Below the pieces are notes generated by a model. That model ran no database searches. It worked only from the letters and a program-made list of their open reading frames with translations, and was not told the DNA's origin. The translations under genes were made by a program, and so were the position numbers. This document shows positions 28,119-37,192 of a stretch of DNA of 64,000 nt, one piece after another (within the stretch, counting starts at the first letter, position 1; every line of letters starts with the position of its first letter). Origin of the DNA: Weissella confusa. Lineage in GTDB: Bacteria > Bacillota > Bacilli > Lactobacillales > Lactobacillaceae. Location of the stretch: positions 71,903 through 135,902 of the forward strand of contig JQAY01000006.1 of NCBI GenBank assembly GCA_001436895.1, read 5' to 3'.

Positions 28119-29258
28119 TTATGAACGCCATGGTGATTTTCCTGCTAAAACACTAAGCTTCGGCGTACGGTACAGCACACCAGAGAGCAAGTACGTGAGG
28201 CCGAAGACAACTAGTAAACTAACTGGCACCGTTGCCAACAACAACCCTGAATCCACTGAAATACGTGACAATAACACACTTAGCGTAGTCAAAATGACCG
28301 TTTGACTCAGATACATCCCAAACGAAATCTTTGAACCAAACGTCACGGCACTTACCACCCACTTTGGTAACGCATTTGTTTCGCGTGCTTGGGCATATCT
28401 CATGCCGATTGTCATAGCCCACGCAATAACAACTACCGCATAGAATAAGACAAACGGTTGATGCACGTTTTGTGCTTGATCAATTGTACGGTCCAGTATG
28501 CTACGGTTAATACCAAACACAGCAATCGTTAAGGCGCCTAACACCCCAACAGCCACGGTCAGTTGGCGTCGGTACAGCATCAACTTCGGCATCACTTGAT
28601 GATAGTGAATGGCAAAGTAACTCCCTAATACAAAATAGAATTGGTACGTCAAAAAATTGTACCCATACTCTCTGAACCACCACAACCAGCGCGACGTATC
28701 TACGTTTGGAATAACGTATTTGATGACTGTTAGTGTGATTAGCTGCACTGCCAGTGATACCGCAACCAATCGCTCGTGTTTAAATCGCTTGAACAACGAT
28801 CGTAATGCTGGGAAGACCAGATAGAACTGTAAAGTCACAATCACGTAGTACATGTAGAAATCATCCCCGTACAACCAGTTCTTTGTGAGTGTCTGCCAAA
28901 ATTCGGCAGCCGTCGCATTTTGGATAGCTGCTTGGATGATTGTATAGATTAGAATCCAAAGCAAATATGCCCAGATAATCCCAAAGAACCGTTTCCGCCA
29001 GAAACGCCAAATCTCCAGTTTCTTTGCGTAATAGTTCAAAAAGATGACCAGTCCCGAAACAAACATAAAGCCCAATCGGCTAAAATGCAGCGTCATGTGC
29101 GTTGCAAACAAATACTGCGAAGCGAATGTGTCATTCGGAATTGCTTCATTAATCTTCGTTGTCACGTGCGTCGCAATCACACTGAAGATAAACAATACCC
29201 GCAACAAATCGACCTCATATAGATATTTGCTCGGTTTCTCAGCATTTTCACTTGGCAT
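28119..29258 (-). CDS. Membrane acyltransferase (acyltransferase 3 family)
   Basis: A 379-residue integral membrane protein with about ten hydrophobic segments. The first residues after a short cytoplasmic tail (YLYEVDLLRVLFIFSVIATHVT) show the R and H of the acyltransferase 3 motif. Such proteins O-acetylate wall or capsule polymers. GAGGAGG precedes the start. The acceptor is unknown. Confidence 0.82.
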   Translation of the reverse strand: MPSENAEKPSKYLYEVDLLRVLFIFSVIATHVTTKINEAIPNDTFASQYLFATHMTLHFSRLGFMFVSGLVIFLNYYAKKLEIWRFWRKRFFGIIWAYLLWILIYTIIQAAIQNATAAEFWQTLTKNWLYGDDFYMYYVIVTLQFYLVFPALRSLFKRFKHERLVAVSLAVQLITLTVIKYVIPNVDTSRWLWWFREYGYNFLTYQFYFVLGSYFAIHYHQVMPKLMLYRRQLTVAVGVLGALTIAVFGINRSILDRTIDQAQNVHQPFVLFYAVVVIAWAMTIGMRYAQARETNALPKWVVSAVTFGSKISFGMYLSQTVILTTLSVLLSRISVDSGLLLATVPVSLLVVFGLTYLLSGVLYRTPKLSVLAGKSPWRS

Positions 29259-29350
29259 AGGAGCCTCCTCAATATCACTTTGCCTGATATGGTAGTGAAC
29301 GCGACTTAAACCAGACTTGAAGTTAATTTGATTGCTTGAAAAATCAAATT

Positions 29351-29390
29351 AAAAAATCCTGTTCAAATTCACAATCGAATTTAAACAGGA
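29351..29390 (-). terminator. Terminator after the 47-residue ORF
   Basis: Stem CCTGTTTAAATTC / GAATTTGAACAGG followed by ATTTTTT on the minus strand. Confidence 0.8.
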
Positions 29391-29399
29391 ATCCATTTA

Positions 29400-29543
29400 T
29401 TACCAAAGATCATTTAGTTGTTCATTTGGGTTAGTGATTTCGATACTATCATCTGGCAGCAAACCAAACTCTTGCAATTCTGCCTTGATGATTCGGCGTT
29501 CGATTTCATCATCGAACGGTTTACCGTTATTTAATTCAGCCAT
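29400..29543 (-). CDS. Small hypothetical acidic protein, 47 residues
   Basis: The frame starts MAELNNGKPFDDEIERRI and ends NEQLNDLW. A strong AGGAGGT lies nine bases before the ATG, and a terminator follows the stop codon, so the unit is well formed. It has many Asp and Glu residues, no membrane segment, and a predicted amphipathic helix in the middle. I do not recognise the family. It stands between the acyltransferase and the AbiF unit. Confidence 0.65.
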   Translation of the reverse strand: MAELNNGKPFDDEIERRIIKAELQEFGLLPDDSIEITNPNEQLNDLW

Positions 29544-29883
29544 AATATAGGTACCTCCTCATTCAATGGTAAATATGATTCAGTTGAAACTTAACATGGT
29601 AACCATCCTTTTGCAAATCACCCCACTATAGAAAAACTGTCGTAATCAAAAATTCGATCAGTGATTATGGTTATTCTCAGGATCCCCAAAAAGTCAACTC
29701 TACCTTTCGTACTTTTTTGCTGTTACACTGAAAACTATGACGGGCAATGGATTACCTTGTGTCCTAATTTGTTTAGCGTTACAAATTCCAAATCATTGCC
29801 AACACTAACATGTTACCTTTTCGCCATTCTTTCATATGTCGATTCACTTCTGACTTTGTTTTAACTTTCATCGGCCAATAAGT
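29544..29883. other. Gap upstream of the AbiF unit
   Basis: AT-rich tract of 340 bases without a convincing gene. A 67-codon frame at 29661-29864 lacks a ribosome site. The left end must hold the promoter of the 47-residue ORF; the right end leads into the AbiF RNA promoter. Confidence 0.6.
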
Positions 29884-29912
29884 TTGACAACATTTATATA
29901 ACATGGTCTAAT
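29884..29912 (+). promoter_or_regulatory. Promoter of the AbiF-linked RNA
   Basis: Perfect -35 TTGACA (29884-29889), exactly 17 bases, then -10 TCTAAT (29907-29912). Transcription should start near 29919. Confidence 0.8.
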
Positions 29913-29918
29913 TAAGGT

Positions 29919-29993
29919 ACAAATTATGTCGCCGGCTAGTAGCGGGCCCAAAAGAAGTTCCTTATTACATTTATGTAGTAAGGAGCTTTTTTT
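29919..29993 (+). ncRNA. Candidate abiF-type small RNA, about 75 nt
   Basis: From the expected start near 29919 the RNA has a GC-rich segment (GCCGGCTAGTAGCGGGCCC) that can form a small hairpin or pseudoknot, then a 12-bp stem (29957-29968 with 29975-29986, loop ATTTAT) and T7 ending one base before the abiF ATG. This is a complete promoter-RNA-terminator unit. The 3' arm contains AAGGAG, the only ribosome site for abiF, so the terminator also hides that site. Position and layout match the published abiF RNA motif found upstream of Abi_2 genes; I infer the match without covariance search. Confidence 0.75.
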
Positions 29994-31136
29994 ATGGCAA
30001 AACCAATTCAGGAATCATCAACGATTCCTGAACAATTGCAAAAATTGATTAGTCGCGGATTAATAATTAACGATATTTTCTACGCTAATGAGCGCCTATC
30101 ATCCATAGGCTATTACAACATCATCAATGCCTACAAAGCACCTTTTTTGAGGACAACGGGCGCAGAAAAATTCATTCCCGGAATAACGTTCGAAGACATT
30201 GATAACATTTATCGTTTTGACAAACGCCAACATCGAATACTTCAAAACACTTTAGAAGACATTGAACAGCAATTGCGTCAAATCACTACTAGAAAATTTA
30301 TCGAAGTTCACGGTGATGACCCCGAAAAATATTATGATATGAAAGCTTTTAGGGCATTTAAAAATTCTGACGCCTATCGCCGATTTAGCAATAAGATTAC
30401 CTACCCCGCTCTGGAAAATCAATTTCAACCTTTTAAACACTATCGAGAAAAATATAAAGGGGGCCCTCTGTGGGTTGCTATGTCTGATTGGGACTTCGGC
30501 ACATTAGAAACATTCATTCGTCAACTAAAGCCCAATGTTAAAGAAAAAATTATTGATGAATTTTTCTCTGATGACTTCAAGAACGACATGCACAACGAAA
30601 AATTTGGTCTCGAAGGCTTCTTCGTCGAATTTTTAATACTATTGCGAATGTTTCGCAATAGGGTTTCCCATGGATATCGCGTTTATAATTACCGACCAGT
30701 TGCAGTTTCCAAAGAAGGTGTGACTAGGCCCGTGCTAAAATACTATCGCGGGTTTCAAGGTTTAGAAGGAATTACAAAGTCCGCATACAATAAAGGAGCC
30801 GGAAACGGAGATATCCACCTATTACTTGTGGGCTTAGGAAAGCTCAGATACAGAAGTCCATTTATACAACTAAAAAATGAGACATTAGACAATCTGATGC
30901 AATCTCTTCAGGATCATCAGTCTGTCGATTATCACTTAATGTCATCTATGGGATACCCGGTAACAGCTATCGCGGCATTTGTGAGAAATTCAATCGAGCG
31001 AAATAAAATTTTACAAGTTCAAAATCCAAAACTGTCAAATATATTCAATTATTATTCAGTAGAATCGTCAGCGGACTTAATTGTCGTCAAACCTGAAGAT
31101 CTACCAAGTCATCTAATTAACAATCATGCATACTAA
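29994..31136 (+). CDS. abiF: AbiF/AbiD (Abi_2) HEPN-family abortive infection protein
   Basis: A 380-residue cytoplasmic protein of the Abi_2 family. The hallmark GPLWVAMSDWDFGTL lies at residues 157-171 and the HEPN RNase motif R-N-x3-H at 221-226 (RNRVSHG). The first 100 residues carry the usual IGYYNIINAYK and DIDNIYRFDKRQHR blocks. HEPN proteins of this kind cut RNA and are held inactive by a linked small RNA, in a toxin-antitoxin arrangement used against phage. Its AT content is visibly higher than that of neighbours, as expected for acquired DNA. The C-terminal 140 residues were not recognised. Confidence 0.88.
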   Translation: MAKPIQESSTIPEQLQKLISRGLIINDIFYANERLSSIGYYNIINAYKAPFLRTTGAEKFIPGITFEDIDNIYRFDKRQHRILQNTLEDIEQQLRQITTRKFIEVHGDDPEKYYDMKAFRAFKNSDAYRRFSNKITYPALENQFQPFKHYREKYKGGPLWVAMSDWDFGTLETFIRQLKPNVKEKIIDEFFSDDFKNDMHNEKFGLEGFFVEFLILLRMFRNRVSHGYRVYNYRPVAVSKEGVTRPVLKYYRGFQGLEGITKSAYNKGAGNGDIHLLLVGLGKLRYRSPFIQLKNETLDNLMQSLQDHQSVDYHLMSSMGYPVTAIAAFVRNSIERNKILQVQNPKLSNIFNYYSVESSADLIVVKPEDLPSHLINNHAY

Positions 31137-31227
31137 AAAAGAGATAACCCCCGGAGCAAAGGGATTCTAAGGCGTAAATACCCTACTCCCATCCGGGAAC
31201 CCAGCTTTATCCTTCTAAAGTTATCTC
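31135..31227 (-). ncRNA. Candidate structured RNA between abiF and glmS
   Basis: An 8-bp closing stem (GAGATAAC 31141-31148 with GTTATCTC 31220-31227) encloses a second stem (CCCGGA 31150-31155 with TCCGGG 31192-31197) and an inner GGG/CCC pairing. On the minus strand the closing stem is followed by six T. No ORF is present. A weak promoter (TTGAAT at 31257-31262) lies between it and the glmS terminator. The family was not recognised, and the strand is inferred from the T run. Confidence 0.45.
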
Positions 31228-31262
31228 AATAATTACATTACACTAAATTAACTATCATTCAA

Positions 31263-31312
31263 CAAAAACACCGTTGCAACCGAGCTCACAGACTCGATTA
31301 CAACGGTGTTTT
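31263..31312 (-). terminator. Terminator after glmS
   Basis: A long stem AACACCGTTGTAATCGAG / CTCGGTTGCAACGGTGTT followed by T on the minus strand, directly beyond the glmS stop codon. Confidence 0.9.
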
Positions 31313-31321
31313 GTGTTTATT

Positions 31322-33139
31322 TTATTGCACAGTCACTGACTTAGCCAAGTTACGTGGACGATCCACATCTAGGCCGCGACCCAATGATGTGTAATAAGCC
31401 AACAATTGCGTTGGCACAACTGATAGCAATGGTGACAACAATTCGTTGACGTTTGGCAAGATGAAGTCATCACCTTCCTTAGCCAATTCTTCAGTCACGA
31501 TTGTGTAAGCACGTGAACCACGAGCTTGTGTTTCAGCCAAGTTTCCACGAACCAAACCAGCTGTCTTTGATTGCGTAATCAACGCAATCACTGGCGTACC
31601 TTCTTCGATCAAAGCCAACGTACCGTGCTTCAACTCACCAGCGGCGAATCCTTCAGCTTTTACGTATGAGATTTCCTTCAACTTCAAAGCAGCCTCCAAT
31701 GAAACTGTTGAATCAACCCCACGACCGATAAAGAATGCATTGCGTGACTCAACCAACATCTCGTTGGCTACGCGTTGCAACGTTTCCTTGTCATCGACGA
31801 TTCCTTGGATACCAACGGCAATCTTTGACAAGTCTTGCTCCAAGTTGAAGCCTAGCGCATCACGGTCAGCGACTGCGTATGCCAAGATAGCTTGCAAACC
31901 AACTTGCGCAACGTATGCCTTCGTTGAGGCAACGGCAATTTCAGGACCGGCCAACAATGGCAAAGCGTACGTTGCTTCACGCCACAACGTTGACTTTTCA
32001 ACGTTCGTCAACGTCAATGACTTGAAGCCTTGAGCGTTAACGTTTTGCAAAACTTCACGTGAGTCAGCCGTTTCACCTGATTGCGTCAAGAAGATAAAGA
32101 ATGGCTTCTCTGACAACAATGGTTGCTCATATGCAAATTCAGATGACAAGTGAACTTCCGTTGGAATACCTGCCCATTGTTCGAACAAGCGCTTTCCAAC
32201 CAAACCAGCGTGGTATGACGTACCAGCAGCAACGATGTACAAACGATCAGCTGCCTTAATGTCATCCAAGATAGCTTGCCCAACGTGAACACCACCCTCA
32301 CTATCCAAGTACTTTTCAATCAAGTGGCGGATAACGATTGGTTGCTCGTCGATTTCCTTCAACATGTAGAATGGGTAAGTTCCCTTATCCGTTTCTGACG
32401 CATCAATGTCCAAGTGGAATGGCTCACGTGACGTTTCAACACCATCAGCACCGAACAAACGAACGTTATCAGGCTCGATGATAGCAATTTCACCATCGTG
32501 CAATTCGATAAAGTCGTGCGTTTGGTCCAACATGGCAACCGCGTCTGACGTTACAACGTTAAAATCTTCACCAACCCCAATTAGCAAAGGTGACTTTTGC
32601 TTTGCAACATACATACGCTCTGGCTCATTACGATCCATCAACAAGAAGCCGTAAGCTGAGTTAACATCCAACAAGCTGATCAACTTCTTCAACGCATCAA
32701 ACGTCGTCATACCTTCATCAACAAACTTACCAATCAATTGTACGGCCACTTCAGTATCTGTATCTGAGTGGAACGTAACATCTGACAAGTACTCTTGCTT
32801 CAACTCAAAGTAGTTTTCGATAACCCCGTTGTGCACCAAGTAGAAACGTCCGTCTGCAGACAAGTGTGGGTGTGCGTTGTTAATTGATGGCACACCGTGA
32901 GTTGCCCAACGAGTGTGCGCGATACCACTCGTACCGGTCACGTTCTTCGTATCAACCAAGGCTTCAAGTTGCGCAACACGCCCCTTTTCCTTAACCAATT
33001 GGTCAGTCCCCAAAGCTTGGTCAGCCACGAAGATACCAGCTGAATCGTAACCACGGTATTCAAGCTTTTCCAATCCTTTCAACAAGATTGGTGCTGATTG
33101 GTAATTCAAACCAGTAAATCCAACAATTCCGCAGAACAT
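31322..33139 (-). CDS. glmS: Glutamine-fructose-6-phosphate aminotransferase
   Basis: A 605-residue enzyme that makes glucosamine-6-phosphate for peptidoglycan. The N-terminal glutaminase domain (KLEYRGYDSAGI, GIAHTRWATHG, NGVIENY) and two SIS isomerase domains (GTSYHAG, SQSGETADS, STKAY, ELKHG) are complete. Oddly, the catalytic cysteine is residue 3: the protein reads MFCGIVGF where the family has MCGIVG. The ATG is preceded by AGGGGG and no later start fits, so either two residues are removed or the glutaminase is affected. The gene is monocistronic. Confidence 0.96.
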   Translation of the reverse strand: MFCGIVGFTGLNYQSAPILLKGLEKLEYRGYDSAGIFVADQALGTDQLVKEKGRVAQLEALVDTKNVTGTSGIAHTRWATHGVPSINNAHPHLSADGRFYLVHNGVIENYFELKQEYLSDVTFHSDTDTEVAVQLIGKFVDEGMTTFDALKKLISLLDVNSAYGFLLMDRNEPERMYVAKQKSPLLIGVGEDFNVVTSDAVAMLDQTHDFIELHDGEIAIIEPDNVRLFGADGVETSREPFHLDIDASETDKGTYPFYMLKEIDEQPIVIRHLIEKYLDSEGGVHVGQAILDDIKAADRLYIVAAGTSYHAGLVGKRLFEQWAGIPTEVHLSSEFAYEQPLLSEKPFFIFLTQSGETADSREVLQNVNAQGFKSLTLTNVEKSTLWREATYALPLLAGPEIAVASTKAYVAQVGLQAILAYAVADRDALGFNLEQDLSKIAVGIQGIVDDKETLQRVANEMLVESRNAFFIGRGVDSTVSLEAALKLKEISYVKAEGFAAGELKHGTLALIEEGTPVIALITQSKTAGLVRGNLAETQARGSRAYTIVTEELAKEGDDFILPNVNELLSPLLSVVPTQLLAYYTSLGRGLDVDRPRNLAKSVTVQ

Positions 33140-33173
33140 AAATATTTCCCCCTAATGCACTTTTATAAACCAA

Positions 33174-33185
33174 GTGGTATACCAC
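33174..33185. promoter_or_regulatory. Palindromic operator upstream of glmS
   Basis: GTGGTATACCAC is a perfect 12-base palindrome 35 bases before the glmS start. It resembles the TGGTATA half sites bound by GntR-family NagR-type repressors of amino-sugar genes. The regulator is inferred. Confidence 0.5.
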
Positions 33186-33270
33186 CTAGAGTTTTCATTG
33201 CGTTTTAATACAAAGACTATTATTGCACAAATAAAAGCATGGTCAACCAAAAATCGGACTGTTATGAATT

Positions 33271-33290
33271 AATTGGTATAAATTGGTATA
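33271..33290. repeat. Tandem AATTGGTATA repeat upstream of glmS
   Basis: Two exact direct copies of the 10-mer AATTGGTATA lie side by side about 130 bases before glmS. They share TTGGTATA with the palindromic operator and may be further regulator half sites. Confidence 0.5.
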
Positions 33291-33360
33291 GGCGAAACTA
33301 TACAAAATTTAGTGAACCGTAAAACGTTTTAGAATTCACACAATTTCCTACATGCACAGA

Positions 33361-33393
33361 AAAACGCCGAGTCACTTTCGTGATTCGGCGTTT
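33361..33393 (-). terminator. Terminator after the 34-residue ORF
   Basis: Stem AAACGCCGAATCAC / GTGACTCGGCGTTTT with a GAAA loop on the minus strand. Confidence 0.85.
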
Positions 33394-33406
33394 CAAGTTT
33401 AGCGAC

Positions 33407-33511
33407 TTAACGCTTCTTAGACTTCTTTGCGGGGCGATAGTCCGGATCCAGCTTCTGATACTCACGGACGGCGCGATCAATTTTCTTATTCAATACATTC
33501 ATTCCAAACAT
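33407..33511 (-). CDS. Small basic protein, 34 residues
   Basis: The frame begins MFGMNVLNKKIDRAVREYQ and ends in AKKSKKR. A strong AGGGGG lies seven to eight bases before the ATG and a clean terminator follows, so it is probably expressed. It is highly basic and hydrophilic. I do not recognise the family; it stands alone between glmS and amt. Confidence 0.6.
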   Translation of the reverse strand: MFGMNVLNKKIDRAVREYQKLDPDYRPAKKSKKR

Positions 33512-33606
33512 ACTGTAACCCCCTTTTGTTCTTTGTCATTGTAAAGGAAACCTTTACAAATCTGTAATATTAATTTACTCCTAATATCGAACAATGTCAA
33601 CAGTCA

Positions 33607-34824
33607 TTAGCGTGTTGTTTGGATTTGCGTCACAATTGTTTCACCATGTTGCCACAAATCGACGCCGGTAGCCTCAGCCTTTTCGTTCACACGCAATGGC
33701 GTTATCACGGCAACTACTTTCGCGATTACCCATGTCATGACAACTGATAAGATGATTGTCAACACAATTGCCGCTACTTGAATACCGAACAAATGCCAGC
33801 CACCGGCCAGCAAACCGCTTTGACCTGACAAGGCCTTGGTTGCAAAAATACCTGTAAACAAGCCACCAGCAACACCACCAACACCGTGCAATCCAAAGGC
33901 ATCTAGTGTGTCATCATACCCCATTCGGTACTTGATAACCGTTGTTGCCACGTAAACGATCAAAGCCACAATCCCACCTGTGATAGCTGCGCCAACCGGC
34001 TCAATGAATCCAGCGCCCGGCGTAATGGCAACCAAGCCTGCGATACCACCCGACACAGCACCCGATACCTTAACCTGCTTAAATACCAACAAATCAAACA
34101 TCACCCACGTTAGCATCGCTGTCGCTGCCGCAATACTTGTGTTCAAGAATGCCAAGACCGCTACGCCGTTGGCTGCTAGCGCTGAACCAGAATTAAACCC
34201 GAACCATCCGAACCACAACAAACCACCACCAATAACGATTGATAGCATGTTGTGTGCCGTTAGCTGGGTAACATGCTGACGCTTACCAATCAACAACGCT
34301 AACACCAATCCTGAAACACCTGATGAAATGTGGACTACATCACCACCAGCAAAGTCAATGGCACCCATTTGAGCTAGCAATCCGCCACCCCAAACCATGT
34401 GCGCCAACGGTACGTAAACCAACATCATCCAACCAATCAGGAACAACACGAACGCTTTAAAGTTCATGCGACCCACAACCGCTCCAGCAATGATTGCCAT
34501 CGTAATCATCGGAAACATCCCCTGGAACAAAGCAAACGCACCATCCGGAATTGATAACCCGCGTGTGCTTTGCGTCATTGAAACCCCGTTCAAAAAGGCA
34601 TGCTTCAAATCACCAATAATTGGTCCGGTACCACTAAACGTTAATGAGTAGCCAACTGTAAACCACAACACACCCCCAATGGCGATGGCAATTAAAACCA
34701 TGGCCAGCGTGTTAACGGTTGATCTAACGTCTGAAAACCCACCATAAAACAATGCCAGACCTGGCACCATTAGCCAAACTAACGCTGAACTCATTAATAC
34801 CCACGCTATATCCGATCCGCTCAT
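33607..34824 (-). CDS. amt: Ammonium transporter (Amt family)
   Basis: A 405-residue membrane channel with eleven hydrophobic segments. Family marks include DFAGGDVVHISSGVSGL, GWFGFNSGSAL and DTLDAFGLHGVGG with the two pore histidines. It brings in ammonia/ammonium when nitrogen is short. No glnK gene follows within the window. GGAGGG precedes ATG 34824. A GlnR box upstream supports nitrogen control. Confidence 0.95.
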   Translation of the reverse strand: MSGSDIAWVLMSSALVWLMVPGLALFYGGFSDVRSTVNTLAMVLIAIAIGGVLWFTVGYSLTFSGTGPIIGDLKHAFLNGVSMTQSTRGLSIPDGAFALFQGMFPMITMAIIAGAVVGRMNFKAFVLFLIGWMMLVYVPLAHMVWGGGLLAQMGAIDFAGGDVVHISSGVSGLVLALLIGKRQHVTQLTAHNMLSIVIGGGLLWFGWFGFNSGSALAANGVAVLAFLNTSIAAATAMLTWVMFDLLVFKQVKVSGAVSGGIAGLVAITPGAGFIEPVGAAITGGIVALIVYVATTVIKYRMGYDDTLDAFGLHGVGGVAGGLFTGIFATKALSGQSGLLAGGWHLFGIQVAAIVLTIILSVVMTWVIAKVVAVITPLRVNEKAEATGVDLWQHGETIVTQIQTTR

Positions 34825-34903
34825 GTCGTCACCCTCCGTCTTTCTAATCGTTCCTTAACTTTACGATTAGTATAGGCGTGATTTTCGTTATCGGAGCAAA
34901 CCT

Positions 34904-34920
34904 TGTTAGGAATGCTTACA
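34904..34920. promoter_or_regulatory. GlnR box upstream of amt
   Basis: TGTTA-GGAATGC-TTACA matches the GlnR/TnrA consensus TGTNA-N7-TNACA exactly. It lies 80 bases before the amt start, upstream of a TATACT -10 element (34869-34874). Confidence 0.75.
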
Positions 34921-34925
34921 TATTG

Positions 34926-34937
34926 TGGTATAGGCCA
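34926..34937. promoter_or_regulatory. TGGTATAGGCCA near-palindrome
   Basis: A near-palindrome sharing TGGTATA with the glmS operator, next to the amt GlnR box. It may be a second operator; function unknown. Confidence 0.3.
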
Positions 34938-34954
34938 AATTCCCCTGTATACAC

Positions 34955-34988
34955 AAAAAGACTAGGTCTAAATAGACCTAGTCTTTTG
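34955..34988 (-). terminator. Terminator after frr
   Basis: Stem AAAGACTAGGTCTA / TAGACCTAGTCTTT followed by TT on the minus strand. Confidence 0.9.
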
Positions 34989-35008
34989 TTGAAGTGTTAA
35001 ATACCTAA

Positions 35009-35566
35009 TTAGATAGTCAACAATTCCTTTTCCTTTTCAGCAGCAATGCTGTCGATGTTCTTCACCGCAGCGTCAGTTGCCTTTTGGATGTCATCTTCAA
35101 GCTTACGAGCTTCGTCTTCTGACATGTCACCGTTCTTCAATGCCTTCTTGGCATCGTCCATGGCGTCACGACGAACGTTACGAACTGCAACTTTAGCCTT
35201 TTCAGACTCACCCTTAACTTCCTTAGCCAATGACTTACGAGTTTCCTCAGTCAAGGCAGGAATTACCAAACGGATAACAGATCCGTCGTTGGCAGGCGTC
35301 AATCCAAGGTCAGAAGCAAAGATAGCTTGCTCAATGTCCTTCAAGATTGACTTGTCAAATGGTGTAATCAACAAAACGCGGGCTTCAGGCACCGTAATTG
35401 ATGCCAATTGGTTCAATGGTGTTTCAGCACCATAGTACTCAGCCGTAACGTTACGCAAGATTGATGGGTTTGCAACACCCGCACGGATGTTACCTAGCTC
35501 ATGACGCAAAACGTCGGCAGCCTTGCCCATACGCTCATTTGCTGAATCAAGAATTGGGTTTGCCAT
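35009..35566 (-). CDS. frr: Ribosome recycling factor
   Basis: A 185-residue protein that, with EF-G, splits post-termination ribosomes. Family marks are [15 protein letters not shown], the hinge, and the long C-terminal helices with [16 protein letters not shown]. One base separates it from the pyrH stop codon, the usual pyrH-frr pair. Confidence 0.97.
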   Translation of the reverse strand: MANPILDSANERMGKAADVLRHELGNIRAGVANPSILRNVTAEYYGAETPLNQLASITVPEARVLLITPFDKSILKDIEQAIFASDLGLTPANDGSVIRLVIPALTEETRKSLAKEVKGESEKAKVAVRNVRRDAMDDAKKALKNGDMSEDEARKLEDDIQKATDAAVKNIDSIAAEKEKELLTI

Positions 35567-35567
35567 G

Positions 35568-36302
<735 letters not shown>

Positions 36303-36313
36303 TCAGTTCCGGA

Positions 36314-37192
36314 TTAACCGATTTGTGCGGCAACTTCAGCAGCAAAGTCAACGTTAGCCTTTTCCATACCTTCACCAACTTCGTAGCGAACGAATGAAAC
36401 AACCTTGCCACCCTTTGACTCAACAAACTTAGCAACAGTCTCCTTACCGTCACCCTTAACGAATGGTTGGTCAACCAATGAGATGTCAGCCAAGAACTTG
36501 TTCAAACGACCTTCAACCATCTTTTCCTTGATGTTGTCAGGCTTTCCTTGCAAGTCTTCTGAGTTCATTTGAACTTCCTTCTCGTGTGCCAAGACATCAG
36601 CAGGAACTTCTTCACGTGAAACGTATTGTGGTGCAATAGCTGCAACGTGCATAGCGATATCCTTTGCAGTCTCTTCGTCAGCACCGTCCAACAATACTAC
36701 AGATGAGATACGTCCACCCATGTGTGAGTAAGTTCCGAACTCTTGTCCTTCACCCTTTTCAACGATTTGGAAGCGACGCAAAGTGATCTTCTCACCAGTA
36801 ACTTGCGTCGTGCGGATGATCATTTCGTTCAACGTAGCGTCTTCAGAAACTTGCAAAGCCAAAGCAGCTTCTACGTCAGCTGGCTTGAATTCAACGATTG
36901 CGTTTGCAACAGCGTGCAACAAGTCGTTAAACTCAGCGTTACCAGCAACGAAGTCAGTTTGTGAGTTCAATTCGATGATTGCAGCAGCGTTGTCCTTAAC
37001 GGCAACGTAAGTCATACCTTCGGCAGCAACGGCATCAGCCTTCTTAGCAGCCTTAGCCATTCCCTTTTCGCGCAATACGTCGATTGCCTTGTCCATGTCA
37101 CCGTCAGTCTCAACCAACGCCTTCTTGGCGTCCATCATTCCGACACCAGTCTTTTCACGCAATTCCTTAACTTGTGAAGCAGTAATAGCCAT
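36314..37192 (-). CDS. tsf: Elongation factor Ts
   Basis: A 292-residue nucleotide exchange factor for EF-Tu. The UBA-like head ([16 protein letters not shown]) and the TDFVAGN motif are present. AAGGAGA precedes the start. In nearly all Firmicutes it follows rpsB directly; here three unrelated genes stand between them, and tsf must use its own promoter (a TATACT element lies about 45 bases upstream). Confidence 0.97.
   Translation of the reverse strand: MAITASQVKELREKTGVGMMDAKKALVETDGDMDKAIDVLREKGMAKAAKKADAVAAEGMTYVAVKDNAAAIIELNSQTDFVAGNAEFNDLLHAVANAIVEFKPADVEAALALQVSEDATLNEMIIRTTQVTGEKITLRRFQIVEKGEGQEFGTYSHMGGRISSVVLLDGADEETAKDIAMHVAAIAPQYVSREEVPADVLAHEKEVQMNSEDLQGKPDNIKEKMVEGRLNKFLADISLVDQPFVKGDGKETVAKFVESKGGKVVSFVRYEVGEGMEKANVDFAAEVAAQIG

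Noticed and set aside
29661-29864. 67-codon plus-strand frame upstream of the AbiF RNA
   Set aside because: No ribosome site, unusual composition and no promoter; more likely spacer DNA.
33140-33300. glmS ribozyme upstream of glmS
   Set aside because: The space before glmS is short and AT-rich and lacks the conserved ribozyme core; only operator-like sequences were seen.
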